Notes: generated by a model not told the origin, from the letters alone. A DNA stretch of 5,780 nt from Oscillospiraceae bacterium (GCA_900766795.1 CAAFWX010000059.1:1-5780), one strand, 5' to 3'. Numbered from the stretch's first letter, positions 1 through 5,760 are shown. Translations and numbers: made by a program.

Positions 1-370
1 AATCATAGGGCTGTTGCTTGTTCCACTTTACAGGGGTAATCTCAAACTTTCGCACAAGGGTTATGCTTGCGTTAATGGTAGAATAAAAAGGCTTCTCAAT
101 TCTGCTTGCGGCGTATTCATCTTGCAAAAAACTGTCGGAAATTTTGTGCCTGTCCTCAATTCTCTTTTTAAGGGCATTCTCCGAATAATCTGCTCCCAGC
201 GATTTCAGACGAAATGGTCTTTTAGCATACGGCGGCTTAACCGCAATATACTTGTCACGCCGCACCTCATATTTATTCGCTTCCAAAAGCTGAATGAAAT
301 GTTCAAAATCCCTCGCTGAATATATAAGTCGGTCTATGAAGAATTTCAGTCGTTCACGGAAGGTTTGACT
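1..370 (-). pseudogene. Relaxase/mobilization nuclease (MobA/VirD2-like), internal fragment
   Basis: Read on the minus strand, bases 370 to 2 are open for 123 codons, but they contain no methionine and are preceded by an in-frame TAA (plus-strand 371-373). The frame runs off the window at base 1. The protein begins with a helix resembling the segment after the nuclease domain of Tn1549-type relaxases (FRERLKFFIDR), continues with an EANKYEVRRDKYIAVK stretch, and then LKSLGADYS (about 208-182), matching the family pattern of a basic stretch, then K-T/S-LG-x-DY-T/S, then a KKRIE helix. In intact relaxases this part follows the N-terminal catalytic domain, which nicks the transfer origin and carries the HxH metal site. 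That domain is absent here: the bases upstream (371 onward) do not encode it on the minus strand. I read this as a decayed remnant of a conjugative or mobilizable element. Recognition is by eye, without a database search. Confidence 0.72.
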
Positions 371-417
371 TTATTCAATTAGATTATCACCTTAAGGATT
401 TAGACCGAGCCTTAACA

Positions 418-645
418 ATGATGTCCTCCCTGCTCAACTCTATGATAGAAGAAAGAGAAACAGAAGTCACAGAAATTGGTGAAACAATTCAGAGCATTGC
501 AGAGGGTTTGAAAGAAGCAGACACAATAGAATTAGCCACTTTTGAAAACCGTCTTATCGAAATCAAGTACGAACTCATCGTAATTGAGAAACTTTCACAG
601 AAAATTGAAAAACGGCATAACAAAATCCCCTACCTCGATTGTTGA
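418..645 (+). CDS. Hypothetical charged helical protein, possibly 5' part of a broken gene
   Basis: This is a 75-codon plus-strand frame from ATG 418 to TGA 645. I do not recognise it. It is rich in Glu, Lys, Ile and Leu and would be almost wholly helical, probably a coiled coil (for example IEERETEVTEIGETIQ and LIEIKYELIVIEKLSQKIEK). No Shine-Dalgarno sequence precedes ATG 418. The frame is open further upstream to a TGA at 337-339, and residues before the methionine (FDFIQLDYHLKDLDRAL) look just as protein-like, so the true 5' end may have been lost at the junction with the relaxase fragment near 365-372. The C-terminus (NKIPYLDC) is abrupt. The next frame overlaps it and could be its continuation after a frameshift. 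It is either a real small protein or, more likely, part of a decayed mobile-element gene. Confidence 0.35.
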   Translation: MMSSLLNSMIEERETEVTEIGETIQSIAEGLKEADTIELATFENRLIEIKYELIVIEKLSQKIEKRHNKIPYLDC

Positions 646-856
646 CGGTTTCTCCAAATGGAACAACGATGTTCCGATAGGCAGACGCCCAGAGCTGATT
701 GAATACAGCGCTTCCTGTGAAGATATTGTAAGAGCGTTTAAGCCTACCCTGTCGGAGCGATTGGAACATTCAGTATATAGCTTGGTTCAGAGCGGCGGCA
801 ACACCGTTTCAGCAAATGCGGATATGTTGACGAGAAAATGCGAAACGATATTATGA
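584..856 (+). pseudogene. Unknown open frame, possible frameshifted 3' part of the preceding gene
   Basis: A 90-codon frame runs from a TTG at 584 (directly after an in-frame TAA at 581-583) to TGA 854-856. The TTG has no convincing ribosome site and the first 20 or so codons lie inside the preceding frame, so they are probably not translated as such. From about 630 on the sequence reads like a soluble mixed protein (KWNNDVPIGRRPELIEYS, then SERLEHSVYSLVQSGGN and SANADMLTRKCETIL). I do not recognise a family. It could be the C-terminal part of the 418-645 frame joined by an indel near the AAAA/CCCC runs at about 619-630, giving a protein of roughly 150-160 residues. It ends just before the promoter at 886. 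Confidence 0.3.
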
Positions 857-885
857 AGCTGTATATACATTTTTCTGAAAACCTA

Positions 886-914
886 TTGACAAACTGTAAC
901 CCGGGCGATATAAT
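886..914 (+). promoter_or_regulatory. Consensus sigma-A-type promoter of the GntR-ABC-CPBP operon
   Basis: A perfect -35 box TTGACA at 886-891 is followed by exactly 17 bases and a perfect -10 box TATAAT at 909-914. Transcription should begin near 920-922, leaving a leader of about 80 bases before the GntR start at 1000. Such a strong promoter fits an operon held off by a dedicated repressor. It lies inside the upstream in-frame extension of the GntR open frame, which argues against any start codon before 1000. Confidence 0.88.
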
Positions 915-938
915 TGTATACATAGAAGTTATACAATT
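912..938 (+). promoter_or_regulatory. Inverted-repeat operator overlapping the -10 box
   Basis: AATTGTATA (912-920) and TATACAATT (930-938) are perfect 9-base inverted arms separated by 9 bases. The left arm shares three bases with the -10 box and the repeat covers the expected transcription start, so a bound dimer would block RNA polymerase. The size and spacing suit a GntR-family dimer, and the nearest candidate is the YtrA-type protein encoded at 1000-1374. Binding by that protein is inferred from position and symmetry. Confidence 0.72.
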
Positions 939-952
939 TATACTTGCACAGT

Positions 953-962
953 CTTCCGGAAG
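953..962. repeat. 10-base perfect palindrome in the operon leader
   Basis: CTTCCGGAAG is self-complementary over ten bases and lies in the untranslated leader between the operator and the GntR ribosome site. It has no loop, so it makes a poor RNA hairpin. It could be a protein site or chance. It is recorded because the leader contains a second palindrome of the same length (987-996). Confidence 0.35.
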
Positions 963-982
963 GCTTGCAGGTATTTCAACCC

Positions 983-996
983 AAGGAGTGTACACT
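983..996 (+). promoter_or_regulatory. GntR ribosome binding site overlapped by a 10-base palindrome
   Basis: AAGGAG at 983-988 lies 11 bases before ATG 1000 and decides that start. The last two bases of the site begin a perfect palindrome, AGTGTACACT (987-996). From memory, Bacillus subtilis YtrA recognises half-sites of the AGTGTA/TACACT type. Here the same two half-sites are fused, sharing TA, rather than spaced apart, so this may be a secondary operator or chance. Confidence 0.6.
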
Positions 997-999
997 AAA

Positions 1000-1374
1000 A
1001 TGAATATCAACATCAGCAACGCAAACGGTGAGGCAATCTATTTGCAGATTGTGAACCAAATCAAGACGCTGATACTCGAGGGCAAGCTGAAAGAAGGGGA
1101 AATGCTGCCATCTATGCGAAATCTTGCTGTTGAGCTTCATATCAGCTTTATGACCACCAAGCGTGCTTACGAGGAGCTTGAGCGTGACGGCTTTATTGAA
1201 TCGTTCACAGGCAAAGGCTCGTTCGTAAAGGCGCAGAATTTAGAGCTGTTCCGCGAGGAGCAGCTTAAGCAGATTGAATCCCTGCTTATGGAGGCAGGCG
1301 AAAAGGCGCGAAAGGCGGGTATCACTGTTCAGGAGCTTCACGAAATGCTCGACCTTGTAAACGGAGGAGAATAG
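1000..1374 (+). CDS. GntR-family transcriptional regulator, YtrA subfamily
   Basis: This 124-residue protein is a short GntR regulator of the YtrA type. Residues about 10-77 form the winged helix-turn-helix: EAIYLQIVNQIKTLILEGKL, then the hallmark GEMLPSMRNLAVEL, the recognition region ISFMTTKRAYEELERDGFI, and the wing ESFTGKGSFV. Residues 81-120 form only a short helical tail for dimerisation, as in YtrA proteins, with no large effector-binding domain of the FadR or HutC kind. The open frame extends upstream to 838, but ATG 1000 is chosen because it has an AAGGAG site and because earlier starts would lie upstream of or within the promoter. It is the first gene of the operon, and its stop lies two bases before the ABC ATPase start. 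It probably represses its own operon by binding the inverted repeat at 912-938. The inducer is unknown. In Bacillus, YtrA responds to cell-wall-active antibiotics, but that cannot be transferred to this protein from sequence alone. Confidence 0.93.
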   Translation: MNINISNANGEAIYLQIVNQIKTLILEGKLKEGEMLPSMRNLAVELHISFMTTKRAYEELERDGFIESFTGKGSFVKAQNLELFREEQLKQIESLLMEAGEKARKAGITVQELHEMLDLVNGGE

Positions 1375-1376
1375 CC

Positions 1377-2258
1377 ATGGCTACATACGAAAACGCAATT
1401 GAAATTTCAGGCGTAACGAAAAAATACAGCGGCTTTACGCTGGACAGCATCAGCTTCAATGTACCGAAAGGCTCTATTATGGGATTTATCGGGCAAAACG
1501 GCGCGGGCAAAACCACAACAATCCGCAGCCTGCTGAACATCATCAGCATTGACGAGGGCGAAATAAAGCTGCTGGGTCTGGATTATCTTCAAAACGAGCA
1601 GGAAATCAAGGAGCGGATTTCCGTTGTCTTTGATGAACTGCCGTTCCACGACGTTTTCAATGCAAAGGATATGGCGCGAATTTTTGAGGGAATTTATCCG
1701 AAGTGGGATAACGCTGTTTATACGCAGTATTTGGAGCGCTTCGGGCTTCCGAAAAGTAAGAAAATCGGCGAGTTTTCAAAGGGCATGAAAATGAAGCTGC
1801 AAATAGCCTGCGCCCTTTCTCACAACGCAGAGCTGCTTATAATGGACGAGGCTACCACGGGGCTTGACCCTGTTGTGCGCGATGAAATTCTGCACATTTT
1901 TATGGAGTATCTTCAGGACGGCGAGCGCTCTATTCTTATGTCCTCGCACATTACCTCAGACCTTGAAAAGATTGCGGACAGCGTTACCTTCATCGACAAG
2001 GGCAAGCTGCTGATTTCGGGGTATAAAGATGATATTCTCGCTTCCCACGGTATTCTGAAATGCGACAAATCGGAGCTTACTGACATTGACCCGAAAGATA
2101 TTGTCAGCGTTCGTGTGAACTCCTTCGGAGCAGAGGCTATGCTCTGCGACCGGCATTCCGCGTCCTACAAATACAGCGGCGCAATCATCGACCCCGCAAG
2201 CCTTGACGACATTATGCTTTACTATGTTCACAAGGACGAAAGGGAGTGGAACTCATGA
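1377..2258 (+). CDS. ABC transporter ATP-binding protein (YtrB/ABC-2 exporter type)
   Basis: This 293-residue cytoplasmic ATPase should power the membrane protein encoded next. Visible motifs are Walker A GQNGAGKTT (residues 39-47), a signature FSKGM (133-137, the variant of LSGGQ common in this subfamily), Walker B LLIMD with catalytic Glu158 (153-158), the D-loop TGLD (161-164) and the switch histidine His191 in MSSHIT. The Q-loop glutamine appears to be replaced: the expected position reads VVFDELPF (residues 83-90). This is often seen in YtrB-like proteins. The C-terminal 80-90 residues form a small extra domain after FIDKGKLLISG. ATG 1377 has GGAGGA at 1363-1368 inside the end of the GntR gene, so translation is probably coupled. 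It likely works as a homodimer with the single permease chain. The cargo cannot be told from the ATPase; peptides, lipids or antibiotics are the usual possibilities. Confidence 0.95.
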   Translation: MATYENAIEISGVTKKYSGFTLDSISFNVPKGSIMGFIGQNGAGKTTTIRSLLNIISIDEGEIKLLGLDYLQNEQEIKERISVVFDELPFHDVFNAKDMARIFEGIYPKWDNAVYTQYLERFGLPKSKKIGEFSKGMKMKLQIACALSHNAELLIMDEATTGLDPVVRDEILHIFMEYLQDGERSILMSSHITSDLEKIADSVTFIDKGKLLISGYKDDILASHGILKCDKSELTDIDPKDIVSVRVNSFGAEAMLCDRHSASYKYSGAIIDPASLDDIMLYYVHKDEREWNS

Positions 2259-3835
2259 CAAAAATCCGTTCGCTGATTTTTCGGGAACTTAAAGCCTGCA
2301 AAAAGATGTACATAATCGGATTTCTGGGCTTACTGGCGTTTTCCGCTTTTGTCATTCTGGGAACATTCCTCTTTGCAAGGGTTTTAGAGGTCCTGCCCGA
2401 AAACATGATGAAATCCTTTGCCGAACTGTTTTCTATGCTTCTTATGCTCTACTCGACGGTTATTTTCGCGGGTAACAACGCTTTCAAAAGCGACCTTAAC
2501 AGCGGCTGGCACAATTATTCCTACGCTCTGCCCCTGACGGCGGCTGAGCGTGCGGCGGCAAAGCTTATATGCCTTATCGGGACGGAATGTATATCCATGC
2601 TGTTTGGCGTAGCTTGCGCTGCCGCAGTAAACAGCATTGCGGGCACGCAGTTTCGTATCGGGTATGTGATTTTGCAGATTATATTTCTGGATATTCTGCT
2701 GCTTTCAAGAATCATAATTGATTTTTTTGTGCTTCGTACAAGAAACACCGATGATTATAAGAAGATGCAGGATAAGGGCGGCTTAATCAGTCTTGCTTCT
2801 ATGGCGTGTATCGCTTTGGTAATAATGAAATGCGTTGGCTTTGATTTTGCTTCTCTGTTCACCTCGGACAGCAGCGAGCCTTTGTCTTTCGATATTTTGT
2901 CAAAGCTTAAGGGCGAAATTCTGTGGTGGATTATTCCGCTGACGGCGGCGCTTTTCGCCGCTTATTTTGCCGTTGTCCGCCATCACCTGATGTATGCAAA
3001 TCCCGACGGCGCAAAAATAAAAAAGGCAAAGGTCAGCGCAGGAAAAACGACAGACCTTGCCGCGCCGCACAGCGAGCCTATTGGTTTTCTTTACAAGGAA
3101 CTCAGGCAGAACACAAAAAGCATAATTGCCGTGATACTTCTCCCCTTTATTATTCTTGTTTTTCTGACAGTATGTCTTGCTATTGTTTCGCTCAGCGATG
3201 AATACGGCGGCGACAACTGGGTGCTCAGAATGCTGACAGGGAACACAATGCGCATAGTTTCCGCCGCCATCGGATTTTTCAGCGTAAGCGGCTTGCTGCT
3301 CAGCGTTTTTCACGGCGACGACAAGAAACTCTGGGCGTATTTTACGGCTTGTGCGCCGAGGGGCGTAAATAAGTTCCTGTACACAAAATATGTACTGTCC
3401 TTTGCGATGTGCGGACTTTATTTCGTTTCAAGCTATGTTGCCGAAACGCTTCTCGCTACGGTGAGCTGGTTTGCCCTTGGAGAAGAAATCACCGGGTTCG
3501 CATATATATTTGCCTTGATTTTCTTTTTCCTAATTTTGCAGAATTCATTTTCAATTCCCATGCTGCTTCGTTTCGGCGAAAAGAAGGGCAGCGTCATAAA
3601 TATTATCATTATACTTGGTATAGCCATAGCGGCAATACTGGTGCTGTCGTTTGTTCCGAGGGATATACAGGATAAGGTTATCGCTTGGCTGGCAGGCTTC
3701 ATGACAGGCGAGCACGGCGACACTACTGCGCTGCTGCTTGGGCTGTTCCCTGCTTTCTCTGTGGGAGCATACATTCTGTCCTACAAGGCGTCCTGCAAAA
3801 TCTTCATGAAAGGAGTGAACGAGTATGACAAATAA
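2255..3835 (+). CDS. ABC-2 type permease with two fused six-helix halves
   Basis: This 526-residue integral membrane protein is the partner of the ATPase. About twelve hydrophobic segments can be placed, near residues 18-40, 51-72, 101-124, 137-158, 177-191, 224-241, then 290-311, 335-352, 379-400, 412-430, 448-467 and 491-509. The two sets of six resemble each other. Each begins with an amphipathic stretch (FRELK at 9-13; YKELR at 280-284), and each has a charged loop between its second and third helix with identically spaced residues: Asp80, Trp85, Pro93, Lys103 in the first half and Asp355, Trp360, Pro368, Lys378 in the second. A hydrophilic linker lies at about 243-279. This points to an internal duplication, so one chain could form the whole membrane pore. 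ATG 2255 overlaps the ATPase stop as ATGA, with GGGAG at 2242-2246; a GTG at 2246 is possible but would lie on that ribosome site. No substrate-specific motif is seen. Confidence 0.9.
   Translation: MTKIRSLIFRELKACKKMYIIGFLGLLAFSAFVILGTFLFARVLEVLPENMMKSFAELFSMLLMLYSTVIFAGNNAFKSDLNSGWHNYSYALPLTAAERAAAKLICLIGTECISMLFGVACAAAVNSIAGTQFRIGYVILQIIFLDILLLSRIIIDFFVLRTRNTDDYKKMQDKGGLISLASMACIALVIMKCVGFDFASLFTSDSSEPLSFDILSKLKGEILWWIIPLTAALFAAYFAVVRHHLMYANPDGAKIKKAKVSAGKTTDLAAPHSEPIGFLYKELRQNTKSIIAVILLPFIILVFLTVCLAIVSLSDEYGGDNWVLRMLTGNTMRIVSAAIGFFSVSGLLLSVFHGDDKKLWAYFTACAPRGVNKFLYTKYVLSFAMCGLYFVSSYVAETLLATVSWFALGEEITGFAYIFALIFFFLILQNSFSIPMLLRFGEKKGSVINIIIILGIAIAAILVLSFVPRDIQDKVIAWLAGFMTGEHGDTTALLLGLFPAFSVGAYILSYKASCKIFMKGVNEYDK
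3809..3827 (+). promoter_or_regulatory. Ribosome binding site of the CPBP gene inside the permease gene
   Basis: AAAGGAG at 3809-3815 lies nine bases before ATG 3825, inside the last codons of the permease gene, whose TAA is at 3833-3835. The 11-base overlap and the strong site fix the CPBP start and imply coupled translation. Confidence 0.8.
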
Positions 3836-4697
3836 AAAGCTGGAAGCAAAAAGACTTGTCATTTTTCTTCTGCTGGCATTCGGAATTTCTTGGATTCCCG
3901 CAATTATAATGAACTGCACTGTCGGCTATCACGATTGGTTTGAAACCTACAAAATGCCTTTTTTTGCTCTTATTGTACTCTTTGGTCCTGCCCTTGCAAA
4001 CGTCATTACCCGTGCGCTCACGCATGAGGGCTGGCATGACAGCTTGCTGCACCTGAAATTAAAGGGGAATATAAAATACTACCTGATTGCAGTATTCGCG
4101 ATAATTGCTGTGAGCATTGCCGAGGGTGTTTTAACAACAATAGTTTACGGAAACGGCGATTTTTCCGACGTAGGAAAAGGCATGAGCGGTATGCAGTTTA
4201 TCGGAAATATACTGCTGACGGTTTCTCTGGTTCCGCTTATGGCTTTCAACACCTTTGGCGAGGAATTTGGCTGGCGAGGATACATGAATCAGAAAATGGA
4301 GCCGCTGCTTGGCACGACAGGCACCGTTGTCGTGGGCGGTATCCTCTGGGGACTGTGGCATGCGGAGCTGACGGTTGTCGGGCACAACTTCGGCACGGAA
4401 TATGACGGCTTCCCCTACCTCGGTATTCTGATTATGTGTATTATCTGTACATTCATGGGTATGGGGCTTATGTGGCTCACAAAAAAGACCGGCTCAATTT
4501 ACCCCGCAGCAATTATGCACGCGTCAAATAATTTCGGCGGAGCGTCCATACGGCTGCTTTTTGTAAGCGGTATTCCCGAGGATTATTCGGCGAAAATCAC
4601 AGATAATCTGATTGTTTCAATCCCAAGCTTTTTGATGGGTCTGGTGTTCCTTTTCCTTATGCTTCGCGACAATAAAAAGGAAAAGAAATGTGATTGA
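3825..4697 (+). CDS. CPBP/CAAX-type intramembrane metalloprotease homologue (ABI family)
   Basis: This 290-residue multi-pass membrane protein carries all the conserved motifs of the CPBP (Rce1-like, Abi) family: EEFGWR at residues 146-151 (Glu146, Glu147, Arg151), WGLWH ending in His179, and HASNN at 232-236 (His232, Asn236). These line an intramembrane active site in the family, so the protein looks catalytically intact. Helices are visible near 10-30, 43-63, 84-108, 124-142, 165-180, 197-218, 222-240 and 262-280, and the tail is strongly charged (RDNKKEKKCD). It is the last gene of the operon and overlaps the permease gene. In eukaryotes Rce1 trims prenylated CAAX proteins, but bacterial members lack such substrates. 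Several bacterial members give immunity to bacteriocins or process peptides, so a role in peptide immunity or maturation with the ABC exporter is plausible. The substrate is unknown. Confidence 0.92.
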   Translation: MTNKKLEAKRLVIFLLLAFGISWIPAIIMNCTVGYHDWFETYKMPFFALIVLFGPALANVITRALTHEGWHDSLLHLKLKGNIKYYLIAVFAIIAVSIAEGVLTTIVYGNGDFSDVGKGMSGMQFIGNILLTVSLVPLMAFNTFGEEFGWRGYMNQKMEPLLGTTGTVVVGGILWGLWHAELTVVGHNFGTEYDGFPYLGILIMCIICTFMGMGLMWLTKKTGSIYPAAIMHASNNFGGASIRLLFVSGIPEDYSAKITDNLIVSIPSFLMGLVFLFLMLRDNKKEKKCD

Positions 4698-4877
4698 TAT
4701 CCTGTTTGGCTTTTTTTGCTCTTAACACAGTCCGCTTCGGAGCCTGTACCAATAGATAAGGTGAGGGAGTTTTCGGCTTCTTTCAGATTGGACAACGGAA
4801 CTGCCGAACATAATTATCGGGAATTTTTCGCAAAGAATGTTCACCGGGAATTGCAATTTTATGATTTTGTGATATAA
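4698..4877 (+). other. Intergenic stretch with an open frame in phase with the CPBP gene
   Basis: After the CPBP stop the same frame stays open for 59 codons to TAA 4875-4877, reading SASFRLDNGTAEHNYREF in its middle. It has no ATG; only TTG 4716 and GTG 4761 could serve, and neither has a good ribosome site. I do not recognise the translation. It is either chance or a remnant of a lost gene end. A run of seven T at 4711-4717 has no GC-rich hairpin before it, so I do not call a terminator. TCCG-CTT-CGGA at 4731-4741 is a four-pair hairpin without a T tract. Confidence 0.3.
4818..4852 (+). repeat. Direct repeat CGGGAATT upstream of and touching the -35 box
   Basis: CGGGAATT occurs at 4818-4825 and again at 4845-4852, 27 bases apart start to start. 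The second copy reaches into the -35 box of the LytTR-PAS promoter. LytTR proteins usually bind direct repeats about two helical turns apart, so an autoregulatory site is conceivable, but 27 bases is longer than the usual 21-22 and eight bases is short enough to be chance. Confidence 0.3.
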
Positions 4878-4878
4878 T
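4851..4878 (+). promoter_or_regulatory. Promoter of the LytTR-PAS gene, extended -10 type
   Basis: A perfect TATAAT at 4873-4878 is preceded by TG one base upstream (4870-4871), giving an extended -10 element, and by a weaker -35 TTGCAA at 4851-4856 with a 16-base spacer. Transcription should begin near 4885, about 43 bases before ATG 4928. The regulator therefore has its own transcription unit, separate from the ABC/CPBP operon. Confidence 0.75.
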
Positions 4879-4927
4879 TATATTAAGCAGATTACTCCTG
4901 CCGTAATAACGAAACGAGGTATCACAA

Positions 4928-5725
4928 ATGTCCGAAAAAACCATCACCATTATCTCAAACCGAAAGCACGTCACAATAGGCATCTCCACCATACTTTACA
5001 TTATCATGAACAAGAAAAACATCGAAGTTCACGTCACCGGCGGGGAAATGTATACGGCAAGAATTGCGCTTGACGAGCTGGAGAAAGAACTGGGCGACGG
5101 CTTTATCCGAGTGTCCCGAAGCTGCCTTGCAGCCGTAATGGCGATACATGAGGTTGAAAAGAAAATCGAGCTTGTGAACGGCGAACTCCTCAGCTACCCG
5201 CCGCGGAACAAGCGGAAAATCGTCGAGCAGCTTTTGCAGAAACGCAAAGCGCTAATCGGCGGCTTTACAGCGGAAGGAGCACCCAGAACGCTGGAAGAAT
5301 TTCACCGGCATTACCGTTCCTTTGACTTTGTGCCCTTTGCGTTCACTGACATCGAAATGGTATTAAACGATGAAAGCCACGCGGTAGACTGGGTATTCAG
5401 ATACGGCAACCCCGCGCTGTCAAAGCTCGAGAACCTGCCGCTTGAATACATCGTTGGAAACAGCTTTAAGCGGCTTTTCAGCAACATGGACTCAAAATGG
5501 CTGCGCAGCTACGAACGCGCCGCGCTTTACGGCGAAACTCTGGAAATCATAGATTACAGCCCCGAAGTCGATAAGTACCTCAAAATAATATGCTTCCCCA
5601 CGTTCAAGGGGCATTGCGGGTGCATTTTATTTGACATCTCGCAGATTGAATACACCCAAAGCAGCACCGACGCCGAAAAGGCGCTCCTGCTGTATTTCGG
5701 CATTGTACCGTCCGAGAAGAAATGA
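4928..5725 (+). CDS. LytTR DNA-binding protein with C-terminal PAS-like domain
   Basis: This 265-residue cytoplasmic protein appears to be a one-component regulator. Residues about 13-105 match a LytTR DNA-binding domain: a first strand region ISTILYIIMNKKNIEVHVTGGE, the YTARIALDELEKEL helix, and the hallmark FIRVSRSCLAAVMAI, followed by a strand pair and PPRNKRKIVEQL. Residues about 130-240 resemble a PAS fold, with the typical NPALSKLENLPLEYIVGNSF start (a PAS helix and G-x-x-F turn) and later strands ending in GCILFDISQIE. There is no receiver domain, no phosphoacceptor context and no membrane helix, so the signal is probably a small ligand or partner sensed by the PAS domain. The usual order puts LytTR last; here it comes first. 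ATG 4928 has GAGGT at 4916-4920, seven bases upstream. Targets are unknown; the ABC/CPBP operon next door is one candidate only by position. Confidence 0.87.
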   Translation: MSEKTITIISNRKHVTIGISTILYIIMNKKNIEVHVTGGEMYTARIALDELEKELGDGFIRVSRSCLAAVMAIHEVEKKIELVNGELLSYPPRNKRKIVEQLLQKRKALIGGFTAEGAPRTLEEFHRHYRSFDFVPFAFTDIEMVLNDESHAVDWVFRYGNPALSKLENLPLEYIVGNSFKRLFSNMDSKWLRSYERAALYGETLEIIDYSPEVDKYLKIICFPTFKGHCGCILFDISQIEYTQSSTDAEKALLLYFGIVPSEKK

Positions 5726-5760
5726 CAGCATAAAATGATCCAACTGCCGCACGTCTATGC

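Noticed and set aside
14..319. Plus-strand 101-codon frame at the left end
   Set aside because: Its opposite strand encodes the relaxase fragment with recognisable family patterns. The plus-strand translation resembles no protein.
838..999. Upstream in-frame extension of the GntR gene (start at 838)
   Set aside because: It runs through the consensus promoter, the operator and the ribosome site. The GntR domain begins only after ATG 1000.
2900..3313. Minus-strand frame of 137 codons inside the permease gene, and similar antisense frames at 3433-3919
   Set aside because: These are shadows of the permease gene. They have no ribosome sites and no recognisable families, while the plus strand has clear membrane-protein coding.
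4700..4745. Rho-independent terminator after the CPBP gene
   Set aside because: The seven-T run at 4711-4717 has no stem before it, and the small TCCG/CGGA hairpin at 4731-4741 has no T tract after it.
4697..4927. Bacteriocin or other small peptide precursor gene
   Set aside because: No short frame with a good ribosome site and a double-glycine leader or cysteine-rich core was found here or upstream of the operon.
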